DNA of 64,000 nt. It comes from Sulfitobacter sp. BSw21498. Its GTDB lineage: Bacteria; Pseudomonadota; Alphaproteobacteria; Rhodobacterales; Rhodobacteraceae. Position numbers and translations under genes: made by a program. The stretch lies in assembly GCF_006064855.1 (NCBI RefSeq), contig NZ_CP040753.1, forward strand, positions 2,108,001-2,172,000. The letters are read 5' to 3'. The notes beneath the pieces are model-generated. The model saw only the letters and a program-made list of their open reading frames with translations, was not told the DNA's origin and did no database searches. Below are positions 56,400-64,000 of the stretch, piece after piece. Position 1 is the stretch's first letter. Every line of letters starts with the position of its first letter.

Positions 56400-56494
56400 T
56401 GGCGGAGACGGATGGGAATCGAACCCACCACACGCCGTATCGACGCGTCCATGGTTTTGAAGACCAGGGAAGCCACCAGACTCCGGTCGCCTCC
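56400..56494 (-). tRNA. selC: tRNA-Sec, anticodon UCA
   Basis: The minus strand folds as a long selenocysteine tRNA of 95 nt with encoded CCA (56400-56402). The acceptor arm begins GGAGGCG and pairs with CGTCTCC (seven clear pairs; the eighth is A·C), discriminator G. The anticodon loop CTTCAAA gives UCA at 56460-56458. The long variable arm has an ACGC/GCGT stem, and the T loop TTCGATT sits on a five-base stem. It lies between selB and the fusion gene. Confidence 0.95.
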
Positions 56495-56536
56495 GCACTG
56501 AGGGCAGACTAGCGGCGGTGGGGTGCGGGGGAAAGT

Positions 56537-58408
56537 CTAATGCGCAGGCTTTACCATGTGCCGTGTGTCGTTCTCCCGCAGAGTGATACCTTGGGCGTCC
56601 AGATGCTCAAGCAGCGGCACGATAAACTTGCGGCTCGTCGCCAAGGCACTGCGTGCCTCGCCGGTGGTAAAGGCCATGGGCGGAGGGAAGGCCGCCGCGA
56701 GGGTCCGCTGCGCTTGTCTGATGGTCGCTTCATGAAACACAACCTGCTGCTTCAGCGCGATATTAGGCAGCGATACCAGCCACCCCTGACCCACCATCAG
56801 GGCAATCAGATCAGCGTCGTCCGGCGCATCGAACTGCCGCAGGTCAGGGGGGGTGGTGCCGCCGGTACGAATACTCTCTTCAATCTCCGTCAGGCGCGCC
56901 GCCTGTTGCGCGGCAAGTGCTGCAAAGGGATCATGCTGCGCCAGACCAATCAAACCATCGCGCAACATGACCTCGCCCGACTTGACCAGCGCGGCTTGGG
57001 CAAAAGGCACCAGCGCCCGCAGCGGCGTCACCTGTTGTAGCAAAGCAGGCGCGGCCCCCTGCTTTATCGGATGTTCGGCATGAAATCCCCGCAACGCCCC
57101 CAGCAGCGCCTCTTGCACCGCCGCAAAATCATCGGTCAACGCGAGATGATCTGCGGACAGGGGCACAGTGCCCTCTGGCAAGCCTACAGTCTCTTCACCA
57201 CGCGCCAGTCGCATCATATCAGCCCGGAACGCTACACCGCGCCCTTGGCCACATAGCGCTGCCGCGATGGCCGCCGCGTCTTGAGTGTGTGCCGCCTGCA
57301 GAACCGCAAGCCGCCGCTTGTCGCCCGCCCCGACCGCAGTGGCTTGCGGGTCCAGAATCACCGCACCCGCCAGCGTCGCCGCGGGCGAAAGCTGGCGCAG
57401 CACCGCCGCCTGCCTTGCAAAGCCGACCACCGGCTGTTTAAACCGAAGCTGCCCCAGCCCCGTCCCACCCGGCGCGATCTGCCCGCCGCCCATCAGCCGC
57501 AGTGTCGCGACCTCATGCGCGGTGCCCCAGAGCACGCGCAGCTCTTGCATATGTTTGACCGGTCGCGCCGCACTGGCAGAGACGGTCAGCGCCACGTCCA
57601 TACATGCAGACGGTGCGTATGCGGTCCCACACAGGACATCACCGCGCGCCACCTCTTCAACCGAGATGCCGCGCAGGTTCACGGCAACCCTCTCGCCTAT
57701 CTCGACCCGTTTCCGCGCAGTACCGCGCGATTGCAGCCCGCGCACGACCGTTGCTGCGGCGCGTGGCTGAACCACAAGCGCATCGCCAACAGACAGCGCC
57801 GCCCCAAGCAACGTCCCCGTCACCACCGTGCCACGCCCCGCCAAAGTGAACACCCGATCCACCGGCAGGAAAGCGCCCGCCGGAACCGCCCGTGGTGGCA
57901 GGTCTGAAAACTGCGCCGCCAGCGCCTGTCTCAGCCCGTCCACCCCGCCAGCGGTCGTGGCTGAACAGGGCACCAGTTCGGCCCGCGTGACACCCTGCGC
58001 CGCAAGGGCATCGCCAATCGCGGCCAGCCGCGCTGGCAGATCGTCAGCAGGGATCAAATCGGCCTTTGTCACCGCGACGACAGCTACTGGGACCTGCAAC
58101 AGCTGCGCAATCTGCACATGCTCGCGCGTTTGCGCAGCTACGCCATCCACAGCAGAAACCACCAGCAGCGCGCCCTGCGCCCCGCTTGCGCCAGACACCA
58201 TCGTGCGCATGAAATCCTCGTGTCCCGGTGCGTCAATCAGGTCAAGTGTACCGCCTGCCATCTCGCAATGCGCAAAGCCCAGCGCGATCGACAGACCACG
58301 GGCTTTCTCTTCGGCCAGCCGGTCCGTTTCCATGCCTGTCAACGCCCGCACCAACGCCGTCTTGCCATGGTCCACATGGCCGATCACGATCACACAGGCC
58401 GATGTCAT
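56537..58408 (-). CDS. selB: Selenocysteine-specific elongation factor
   Basis: Delivers Sec-tRNA to UGA codons marked by a SECIS hairpin. The 623 residues start with a GTPase domain: GHVDHGKT (P-loop, residues 9-16), DAPGHEDF switch II and TKAD-type specificity segment (VTKADLIP). EF-Tu-like beta domains follow (about 170-340), then C-terminal winged helices (about 430-623) that read the hairpin in the mRNA. The ATG overlaps the selA stop by four bases. tRNA-Sec follows 42 bp downstream. Confidence 0.96.
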   Translation of the reverse strand: MTSACVIVIGHVDHGKTALVRALTGMETDRLAEEKARGLSIALGFAHCEMAGGTLDLIDAPGHEDFMRTMVSGASGAQGALLVVSAVDGVAAQTREHVQIAQLLQVPVAVVAVTKADLIPADDLPARLAAIGDALAAQGVTRAELVPCSATTAGGVDGLRQALAAQFSDLPPRAVPAGAFLPVDRVFTLAGRGTVVTGTLLGAALSVGDALVVQPRAAATVVRGLQSRGTARKRVEIGERVAVNLRGISVEEVARGDVLCGTAYAPSACMDVALTVSASAARPVKHMQELRVLWGTAHEVATLRLMGGGQIAPGGTGLGQLRFKQPVVGFARQAAVLRQLSPAATLAGAVILDPQATAVGAGDKRRLAVLQAAHTQDAAAIAAALCGQGRGVAFRADMMRLARGEETVGLPEGTVPLSADHLALTDDFAAVQEALLGALRGFHAEHPIKQGAAPALLQQVTPLRALVPFAQAALVKSGEVMLRDGLIGLAQHDPFAALAAQQAARLTEIEESIRTGGTTPPDLRQFDAPDDADLIALMVGQGWLVSLPNIALKQQVVFHEATIRQAQRTLAAAFPPPMAFTTGEARSALATSRKFIVPLLEHLDAQGITLRENDTRHMVKPAH

Positions 58409-59796
58409 GGGGCGGCAATCGTACCGAGTGCGGCAACGATATCAGGCAATTCCGCATCGGTGACTGTGCGCATATCCAGCCACAGCTTTCCCTGATGGAT
58501 GCGCGCGACGACCGGCACCGGCCCCCCGCGCAGCCGGTCGCTAAGCGCTTCCGGTGAAAGGGCATCACAGGCCACCACGACGCTTACGCTTTCCAAGTCC
58601 TGCTGTGGCAACGATCCGCCACCGACATAGGCAGCGGACGGGGTCACCGATGCTGTGACGCCATTCATAGCTTCTACAGACGCCGCCAGTTTGTGCGCCC
58701 GCACCTCGACTTCAGCCAGGGGCTGCGACAACGCTTGCAACACAGGCACCCGTGACAGCGGATTATGGGGCGGCAGGTACAGTCGCAAAGTTGCCTCAAG
58801 TGCTGCGAGGGACAGCTTATCGATCCGCAAAGCCCGCAGCAGCGGATGCTTGCGCAACCCTGCAATAATGTCGGCTCGCCCCGCAATGATGCCCGCCTGT
58901 GGCCCGCCCAACAGCTTGTCACCCGAGAACATGACCAGATCGACGCCCGCTTTCAAAATATCCGCCACCACCGGTTCATCCCGCAGACCGAAGGGCGACA
59001 GGTCAATCAGCACGCCGCTGCCCAGATCTTCCATCAGGATCAGGTCCCGCTCTGCTGCCAATTGCGCCAAAGCCGTGCGTGACGGGGCAGAGGTAAATCC
59101 AACAATGCGAAAATTGCTGGTATGGCTTTTCAACAGAACCGCCGTGTCCTCATCCACCGCGTCGGCATAATCGCTAAGCCGTGTTTTGTTCGTGGCGCCG
59201 ACTTCTTTCAGGACTGCCCCGCTTTGAGCGATGACGTCGGGCAGGCGGAATGATCCGCCAATTTCGATCAGCTCCCCCCGCGACGCGATCACCTTGCGCC
59301 CCGACGCGGTTCCCATCAACGCCAGCACCACCGCCGCGGCGCAGTTGTTCACGATCAGCGCCGCCTCTGCACCCGTCAAATGGCAAATCAGCGCCTCGGC
59401 ATGGTCATACCGCGATCCACGCTTGCCGGTAGCAAGGTTCAGTTCAAGGTTCGACGGACGCGCACCGATGTCGCGCATCGCTTGCAAGGCTTCGGGCGCA
59501 AGGCGGGCACGGCCAAGATTGGTGTGGATGATGATACCCGTCGCGTTGATCACGGGACGCAGGTTCGGCTGGCGGGCCACCTCGATCCGATCTGCAAGGG
59601 TGCGGGCAAAACCCTCGCTGGTAAAATCAGGCAGCTCGACAGCCGCGCCGCTCAGGATTTCGCCGCGCAGCGCGTCCAGTGTCAGCCGCAGGGCGCTGCG
59701 CACTTCCTCGTGGCTATAGGCGGCGACCACCTGGGCAATCGGTGGCTGCTGCAACAACGTGTCGATCTGTGGCAAATGTCTTAGCTGGCTGTTCAC
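58405..59796 (-). CDS. selA: L-seryl-tRNA(Sec) selenium transferase
   Basis: PLP enzyme converting Ser-tRNA-Sec to Sec-tRNA-Sec with selenophosphate. With the GTG at 59796 it has 463 residues, the length of E. coli SelA, and starts with the expected LRHLPQIDTLL. An ATG at 59865 adds 23 residues that look unlike the family. PLP lysine in FSGDKLLGGPQAG; also INATGIIIHTNLGRA and NNCAAAVVLAL. It is the first gene of the Sec operon, overlapping selB by four bases. No selD is in the window, so selenophosphate must come from elsewhere. Confidence 0.95.
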   Translation of the reverse strand: MNSQLRHLPQIDTLLQQPPIAQVVAAYSHEEVRSALRLTLDALRGEILSGAAVELPDFTSEGFARTLADRIEVARQPNLRPVINATGIIIHTNLGRARLAPEALQAMRDIGARPSNLELNLATGKRGSRYDHAEALICHLTGAEAALIVNNCAAAVVLALMGTASGRKVIASRGELIEIGGSFRLPDVIAQSGAVLKEVGATNKTRLSDYADAVDEDTAVLLKSHTSNFRIVGFTSAPSRTALAQLAAERDLILMEDLGSGVLIDLSPFGLRDEPVVADILKAGVDLVMFSGDKLLGGPQAGIIAGRADIIAGLRKHPLLRALRIDKLSLAALEATLRLYLPPHNPLSRVPVLQALSQPLAEVEVRAHKLAASVEAMNGVTASVTPSAAYVGGGSLPQQDLESVSVVVACDALSPEALSDRLRGGPVPVVARIHQGKLWLDMRTVTDAELPDIVAALGTIAAP

Positions 59797-59936
59797 GCGT
59801 CGCCCCCCGATGGCTGGAGGTGCAGTGTATTCACGCCCGCCCGGGGGGCAAGCGAGATCGGTCACCGCATCAGCGCCGCGCGGTACAGCAGCACACCACC
59901 ACCACCGGCAAACCGCGGCCCATTACATCGCCAATG

Positions 59937-60863
59937 CTAAGCCGCCGTGGCCTCGCGCACAGCGATATCGGCCATTTCCAAGATCGCCTCGCGGCTGTCG
60001 GCAACCGCAATAAAACGACCGTTGTGACAGAACTTGGCCCCCTTTACGCCGGACGCCTCTTCAAGCGCGGCGTCTTTCAGGCCAGCCCATGCTACCGGCA
60101 GATCTGCACGGTTTTCGAAGGTATCATCCCCCGACCGGATCGTCGTCAGCGTCCATTCAGACCCACGTGGGTGGATGACAAACAGCAGGTGGTCTGCACC
60201 CGCCTTGATCACCGGCCCCCGAAACGGCATGCCCATCGGCAAGTCCAGCACATGCCCGTCACCCGCAGCGTCAATCGCGGCCATTACCATCGCTTCGGCA
60301 CGGAATTTGGCGGCCTTTCGGCGGATGGAGGCTTCGACAAAGGCGCGCGCAATGGGCAAGGCGGCGGCAAAGGCACGGTCGTCCACACCCTCTTCGCGGT
60401 CATCGAACACGGGCTTGAGGCTTTCCAGCAGTGCCGGCAGGGTAAGACCGGCAAACAGCGGCCCCGCCTCTGACGCGTTGACGGCACCATTGTCCAGCAG
60501 GTCGATCGGCAGGACAAACCCGCGATCAAAGTTGTCGTGAATGGTGATTACATCCGCCTCGGGCACATCAAGCGCGCGCAGATAATCGTGCCCGTAATGC
60601 GCCCAGATCAGCCCGAATGAACTGTAGGGCTGGCCGTCTTCGCGCAGTGGATTGGGACGTTGGTGGTGGTCAAATATCCCGGCTTCAGCGTCAAAGTCGC
60701 CGCCCACATCATAGATGATGCGCCCTTCCGCCGGCGTGATCAGCGCCGTGTCGCGGCTGCGCAGGATCGTTGCGTCGGGGAACAGCCGTGTCAGGATGAC
60801 TGACGACAATAGCTCGTCCGCATGAAAGCCGCCGGAGTGGGTCACGAGTTGGGTGATCGTCAT
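59937..60863 (-). CDS. MYG1 family protein (DHH-like phosphoesterase/exonuclease)
   Basis: A 308-residue protein of the MYG1 family (UPF0160), related to DHH phosphoesterases; the eukaryotic homologue is reported as a 3'-5' RNA exonuclease. The start TQLVTHSGGFHADELLS and the metal motif GIFDHHQR (DHH) are intact. It is upstream of selA on the same strand with a gap of 140 bp, and has no known selenium link. It should be cytoplasmic and metal-dependent. Confidence 0.9.
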   Translation of the reverse strand: MTITQLVTHSGGFHADELLSSVILTRLFPDATILRSRDTALITPAEGRIIYDVGGDFDAEAGIFDHHQRPNPLREDGQPYSSFGLIWAHYGHDYLRALDVPEADVITIHDNFDRGFVLPIDLLDNGAVNASEAGPLFAGLTLPALLESLKPVFDDREEGVDDRAFAAALPIARAFVEASIRRKAAKFRAEAMVMAAIDAAGDGHVLDLPMGMPFRGPVIKAGADHLLFVIHPRGSEWTLTTIRSGDDTFENRADLPVAWAGLKDAALEEASGVKGAKFCHNGRFIAVADSREAILEMADIAVREATAA

Positions 60864-60900
60864 GAGTTTGTACCTTTGCGCGTATGTTCATCGGTCGAAA

Positions 60901-60931
60901 AGAAAACGGGCGACCTTGGAAGGGGCCGCCC
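60901..60931 (-). terminator. Terminator of the NDUFS4-like gene
   Basis: Arms GGGCG (60908-60912) and CGCCC (60927-60931) with an inner CCTT/AAGG stem. On the minus strand the hairpin leads into GTTTTCTTTT. It lies about 63 bp after the stop of the NDUFS4-like gene. Confidence 0.6.
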
Positions 60932-60993
60932 TGTGTATTGCGTCTCGCTCACACCGCCCACATCGGGCCTAACATGAGAAAAAGTAGAAAGTG

Positions 60994-61305
60994 TTAATGC
61001 GTCCAGGACCCGCGGCGCGCTGTGGCAAAGTTTTCGCCATAGCCACCAGCACGCACATTCGCGCGGCGCTTGTTGGGGTCTTGAACCATCGCGTCGATAT
61101 TGTGGTCACGGGCGTATTCGACCGCTTCTTCCTTGGTCGCGAACTGCAAACGCACCTGTGTTTGCGTGTCTTTCGACGAGGTCCAGCCCATCAGCGGGTC
61201 AATTTCGCGCGCGTGCTCCGGGTCAAACTCAAGCAACCAAACACGGGTTTTGGCAGTGCCAGAGGACATGGCAGTTCGGGAAGGCTGATAAATACGCGCG
61301 CGCAT
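60994..61305 (-). CDS. ETC complex I subunit, NDUFS4-like
   Basis: A 103-residue protein matching the ETC_C1_NDUFA4/NDUFS4 accessory subunit of complex I, found in alphaproteobacteria and mitochondria. The core contains [34 protein letters not shown] and [16 protein letters not shown]. It likely binds peripherally to the NADH-dehydrogenase arm. The ATG at 61305 has a GGAGAT Shine-Dalgarno; the longer frame adds 13 unlikely residues. The nuo operon is not in the window. Confidence 0.9.
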   Translation of the reverse strand: MRARIYQPSRTAMSSGTAKTRVWLLEFDPEHAREIDPLMGWTSSKDTQTQVRLQFATKEEAVEYARDHNIDAMVQDPNKRRANVRAGGYGENFATARRGSWTH

Positions 61306-61396
61306 CGCTGAATCTCCGCTGTGATTAGGCGGTTTATCAGCCAAATACAGCCAAGGATCAAGGCATCACGGTGAATTGTGACAAATTCGGGTTACA

Positions 61397-61415
61397 TATG
61401 CTGCGGCGCAGCATA
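61397..61415 (+). promoter_or_regulatory. Perfect palindrome containing CTGC-N3-GCAG (PhaR-like site, predicted)
   Basis: TATGCTGCG-G-CGCAGCATA, arms of nine bases, centred 40 bp before the small gene at 61446. Its core CTGC-GGC-GCAG (61401-61411) has the form reported for PhaR, the polyhydroxyalkanoate regulator of Rhodobacter and Paracoccus. Identity is inferred. Confidence 0.45.
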
Positions 61416-61445
61416 AGCTGATCCCATGCAATTGGAGCACATCCC

Positions 61446-61730
61446 ATGAACCCTCTTACCCTGATGACGCTAAATACCAACCTCGCCAAGCTGATGATCG
61501 ACACCCAAGCTGTTATGACGCTTAGGCTTTTGGGGATGGCCGGTGCCCTACCGCAGTCCCGCGGAGAAAACGCCCGCATGGTCAATGAAAAGGGCCCTGC
61601 CATGGCAAAAGCCTATGAGGCGGCCACCAAAGCTGCCTTTGCAGGCGGCACACCGGACCAGATTCTCTCGGCCGCGATGGCACCGGTTAGCAAAAAGGTC
61701 AGTGCCAACCGCAAGCGCCTGACCAAATAA
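61446..61730 (+). CDS. Small helical protein of unknown function
   Basis: A 94-residue, Ala/Met/Lys-rich helical protein (MNPLTLMTLNTNLAKLMIDT; VNEKGPAMAKAYEAATKAA). Relatives in Rhodobacteraceae are often labelled antifreeze protein, a name without experimental support. The amphipathic helices and the upstream PhaR-like palindrome make a phasin-like, granule-associated role possible; this is speculation. A GGAG precedes the ATG. It is monocistronic. Confidence 0.7.
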   Translation: MNPLTLMTLNTNLAKLMIDTQAVMTLRLLGMAGALPQSRGENARMVNEKGPAMAKAYEAATKAAFAGGTPDQILSAAMAPVSKKVSANRKRLTK

Positions 61731-61829
61731 GCCTGCGACGAAAGCGACATATGCGCCTCGCGCAGGGCTACGCCCCTTGAACCCGCGCAAAAACATGACA
61801 CCTTAGGGGCACCCCCAAAGGACGATGTT

Positions 61830-64000
61830 ATGGCCTACGCCCACTCTGATAGTTTGCCCGAGCGCAAAGACGCCTATCTTGCCAACCCCGCGCCCAATGT
61901 GCGCGACCGCCCCAAACTTGAGGGCGGCAAGAAGTTCAAGCTTTCGACCGAATTCGAACCCGCAGGCGACCAGCCCACCGCAATCAAGGAACTGTCCGAA
62001 GGGGTGCGGTCCGGCGAACGCGATCAGGTGTTGTTGGGGGCCACGGGGACGGGCAAGACGTTCACGATGGCCAAGGTGATCGAGGAAACACAGCGCCCCG
62101 CCATCATCCTTGCGCCGAACAAGACGCTGGCAGCGCAGCTTTATGGCGAATTCAAAGGGTTCTTTCCCGAAAACGCGGTCGAATATTTCGTCAGCTATTA
62201 TGACTACTATCAACCCGAAGCCTATGTCGCCCGTTCTGACACCTTCATCGAGAAGGAAAGCCAGATCAACGAACAGATTGACCGGATGCGCCACTCTGCC
62301 ACGCGGGCGCTGCTGGAACGCGATGATGTGATCATCATCGCCTCTGTCTCGTGCATCTACGGTATCGGCTCTGTCGAAACCTATGGCGCGATGACGCAGG
62401 ATTTGAAAACCGGCAGCTCTTACGACCAGCGTCAGGTGATCGCCGACCTGATCGCACAGGCTTATAAACGCAACGACGCCGCCTTCCAGCGCGGCACCTT
62501 TCGTGTGCGCGGTGATAGCCTCGAAATTTTCCCCGCTCACCTTGAAGACCGCGCATGGCGTCTGTCTTTCTTTGGCGAAGAGCTGGAAAGCATCACTGAA
62601 TTCGACCCTCTTACGGGCGAGAAAACCGGTACCTTCGACCAAATCCGCGTCTACGCCAACAGCCACTATGTGACCCCAAAGCCGACGATGAATCAGGCGG
62701 TGATCGGCATCAAGAAAGAGCTGCGGATGCGGCTTGATCAATTGGTGGGCGAAGGCAAACTGCTGGAGGCGCAACGGCTTGAGCAGCGCTGCAACTTTGA
62801 CATCGAAATGCTGGAAGCCACAGGCGTGTGCAACGGGATCGAGAACTACTCGCGCTATCTGACGGGCCGTGCCCCGGGCGAACCGCCCCCCACCCTGTTC
62901 GAATTCATTCCTGACAACGCCATTGTTTTTGCAGATGAATCCCACGTGTCGGTCCCGCAAATCGGTGGCATGTACAAGGGTGACTTTAGGCGCAAGATGA
63001 CGTTGGCCGAACACGGCTTCCGCCTGCCCTCTTGTATGGACAACCGTCCTTTGAAGTTCGAGGAATGGGACGCCATGCGCCCGCAATCGGTGTTTGTCTC
63101 GGCGACGCCGGCAGCGTGGGAGATCGAACAAACCGGCGGTGTCTTCACCGAACAGATCATTCGCCCCACTGGACTGGTCGACCCTCAGATCGAAATTCGC
63201 CCCGTGGAAATGCAGGTCGACGATTTGCTGGACGAGGTGCGCAAGGTCGCTGCCGACGGCTTCCGCACGCTGTGTACCGTGCTGACCAAGCGCATGGCCG
63301 AAGACCTGACAGAATACATGCACGAACAGGGCATCCGCGTGCGCTATATGCACAGCGACATTGACACGATTGAGCGGATCGAGATTCTGCGCGACCTGCG
63401 GCTCGGCGCGTTTGACGTGCTGATCGGGATCAACCTGTTGCGTGAAGGCTTGGACATCCCCGAATGTGGGCTGGTGGCAATTCTCGACGCGGATAAAGAG
63501 GGCTTCCTGCGCTCTGAAACCTCGCTGATCCAGACCATCGGTCGTGCCGCGCGGAATGCCGAAGGCCGCGTGATCATGTACGCCGACCGCATCACCGGCT
63601 CGATGGAACGCGCCATGGGCGAAACCGATCGCCGTCGTGCCAAGCAAGTCGCCTATAACGAAGAGCACGGGATCACGCCGACCACAGTGAAAAAGAACGT
63701 CGATGACATCCTTGCCGGTCTCTACAAAGGCGATGTGGACATGAGTCGCGTCACCGCCAAGATCGACAACCCTTTGGCGGGCGGCAACCTGCAAACCGTG
63801 CTCGACGGGTTGCGCACCGACATGCGCAAAGCGGCCGAGAACCTTGAATTTGAAGAAGCCGCACGTCTGCGCGACGAGGTCAAACGGCTTGAAGCCGTCG
63901 ATCTCGCCATCGCCGATGATCCAATGGCCCGCCAGTATGCGGTGGATAAAGCCGTTGACAACGCGCAAAAGGCATCGGGCCGGTCAACCGGTGGCCGCGG
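61830..64000 (+). CDS. uvrB: UvrABC system protein B (3' end beyond window)
   Basis: Damage-verification helicase of nucleotide excision repair; 723 codons are present and the gene runs off the window, with few residues likely missing. Motifs: Walker [15 protein letters not shown], the beta-hairpin [26 protein letters not shown] box [26 protein letters not shown], motif [11 protein letters not shown], and a C-terminal UVR motif ([19 protein letters not shown]). The ATG at 61830 has AAAGGA upstream, in the arm of a hairpin (see findings). No LexA box was found. Confidence 0.96.
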   Translation, partial: MAYAHSDSLPERKDAYLANPAPNVRDRPKLEGGKKFKLSTEFEPAGDQPTAIKELSEGVRSGERDQVLLGATGTGKTFTMAKVIEETQRPAIILAPNKTLAAQLYGEFKGFFPENAVEYFVSYYDYYQPEAYVARSDTFIEKESQINEQIDRMRHSATRALLERDDVIIIASVSCIYGIGSVETYGAMTQDLKTGSSYDQRQVIADLIAQAYKRNDAAFQRGTFRVRGDSLEIFPAHLEDRAWRLSFFGEELESITEFDPLTGEKTGTFDQIRVYANSHYVTPKPTMNQAVIGIKKELRMRLDQLVGEGKLLEAQRLEQRCNFDIEMLEATGVCNGIENYSRYLTGRAPGEPPPTLFEFIPDNAIVFADESHVSVPQIGGMYKGDFRRKMTLAEHGFRLPSCMDNRPLKFEEWDAMRPQSVFVSATPAAWEIEQTGGVFTEQIIRPTGLVDPQIEIRPVEMQVDDLLDEVRKVAADGFRTLCTVLTKRMAEDLTEYMHEQGIRVRYMHSDIDTIERIEILRDLRLGAFDVLIGINLLREGLDIPECGLVAILDADKEGFLRSETSLIQTIGRAARNAEGRVIMYADRITGSMERAMGETDRRRAKQVAYNEEHGITPTTVKKNVDDILAGLYKGDVDMSRVTAKIDNPLAGGNLQTVLDGLRTDMRKAAENLEFEEAARLRDEVKRLEAVDLAIADDPMARQYAVDKAVDNAQKASGRSTGGR

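Noticed and set aside
58405..59865. SelA start at the upstream ATG (59865)
   Set aside because: The extra 23 residues do not resemble SelA. The GTG at 59796 gives the usual length and N-terminus.
61735..61829. LexA (SOS) box before uvrB
   Set aside because: A GAAC occurs at about 61779, but the second GAAC at the required seven-base distance is absent (AAAA instead).
61803..63968. 721-codon open frame on the minus strand
   Set aside because: It is antisense to uvrB, whose plus-strand product has all family motifs. Long antisense frames are common in GC-rich coding DNA.

Overview
The window looks like chromosome from a marine Rhodobacterales alphaproteobacterium (Roseobacter group, genus not resolved). 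Reasons: gene order and protein types (sdhCDAB, sucCD, sucAB and lpd interleaved with small membrane genes; ethylmalonyl-CoA pathway genes; a TIGR02302-type protein beside lysA; an NDUFS4-like complex I subunit; an HvrA-type H-NS protein), plus GC-rich coding with strong ATC/CTG codon preference. I see no insertion sequence, prophage, CRISPR array or rRNA. The only RNA gene found is a tRNA-Sec.

Layout. 168-6649: BMP-type nucleoside-like ABC transporter, then a TauE/SafE permease and a TIGR02186-type protein. 6682-15745: RecD-like helicase, crotonyl-CoA carboxylase/reductase, a PlsB/PlsC-type acyltransferase, ethylmalonyl-CoA mutase, an H-NS-type protein, deoD, a DUF1989 protein and a small membrane protein. 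15798-36781: a TCA cluster (sdhCDAB with two embedded extra genes, mdh, sucC, sucD, sucA, sucB, lpd) that also holds malyl-CoA thioesterase and mesaconyl-CoA hydratase. 36881-49499: plsC, ftsEX-like genes, a zinc-ribbon membrane protein, TIGR02302, lysA, two tiny lipoproteins, argH, tlpA, a Hint-domain protein, an LpxR-like protein and a MarR-like regulator. 49496-54140: eda-edd, divergent from a BadF-type sugar kinase and nagA. 54201-59796: a selenocysteine module. 59937-64000: MYG1-like, NDUFS4-like, a small unknown protein and uvrB, cut by the window end.

The most interesting content is the selenocysteine module on the minus strand: selA, selB, tRNA-Sec (anticodon UCA), a thioredoxin-fold fusion protein of 529 residues, and a gene split by an in-frame TGA that reads through as Sec-Gly-Ser-Cys (UGSC). 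A stem-loop fitting a bacterial SECIS starts a few bases after that TGA. Plain ORF calling breaks this gene into two false fragments. Only selD is missing from the set and must lie elsewhere.

Regulation. Paired GTGATCAC palindromes exactly 21 bp apart lie upstream of both sdhC and sucC. A GTTAGCGCTAAC palindrome lies between edd and the sugar kinase, and a near-perfect copy sits beside the sucC pair. This fits dual control of central carbon metabolism by a GntR-family and a LacI-family regulator, as reported for AkgR and CceR in Rhodobacter sphaeroides. The genes for these regulators are not in the window.
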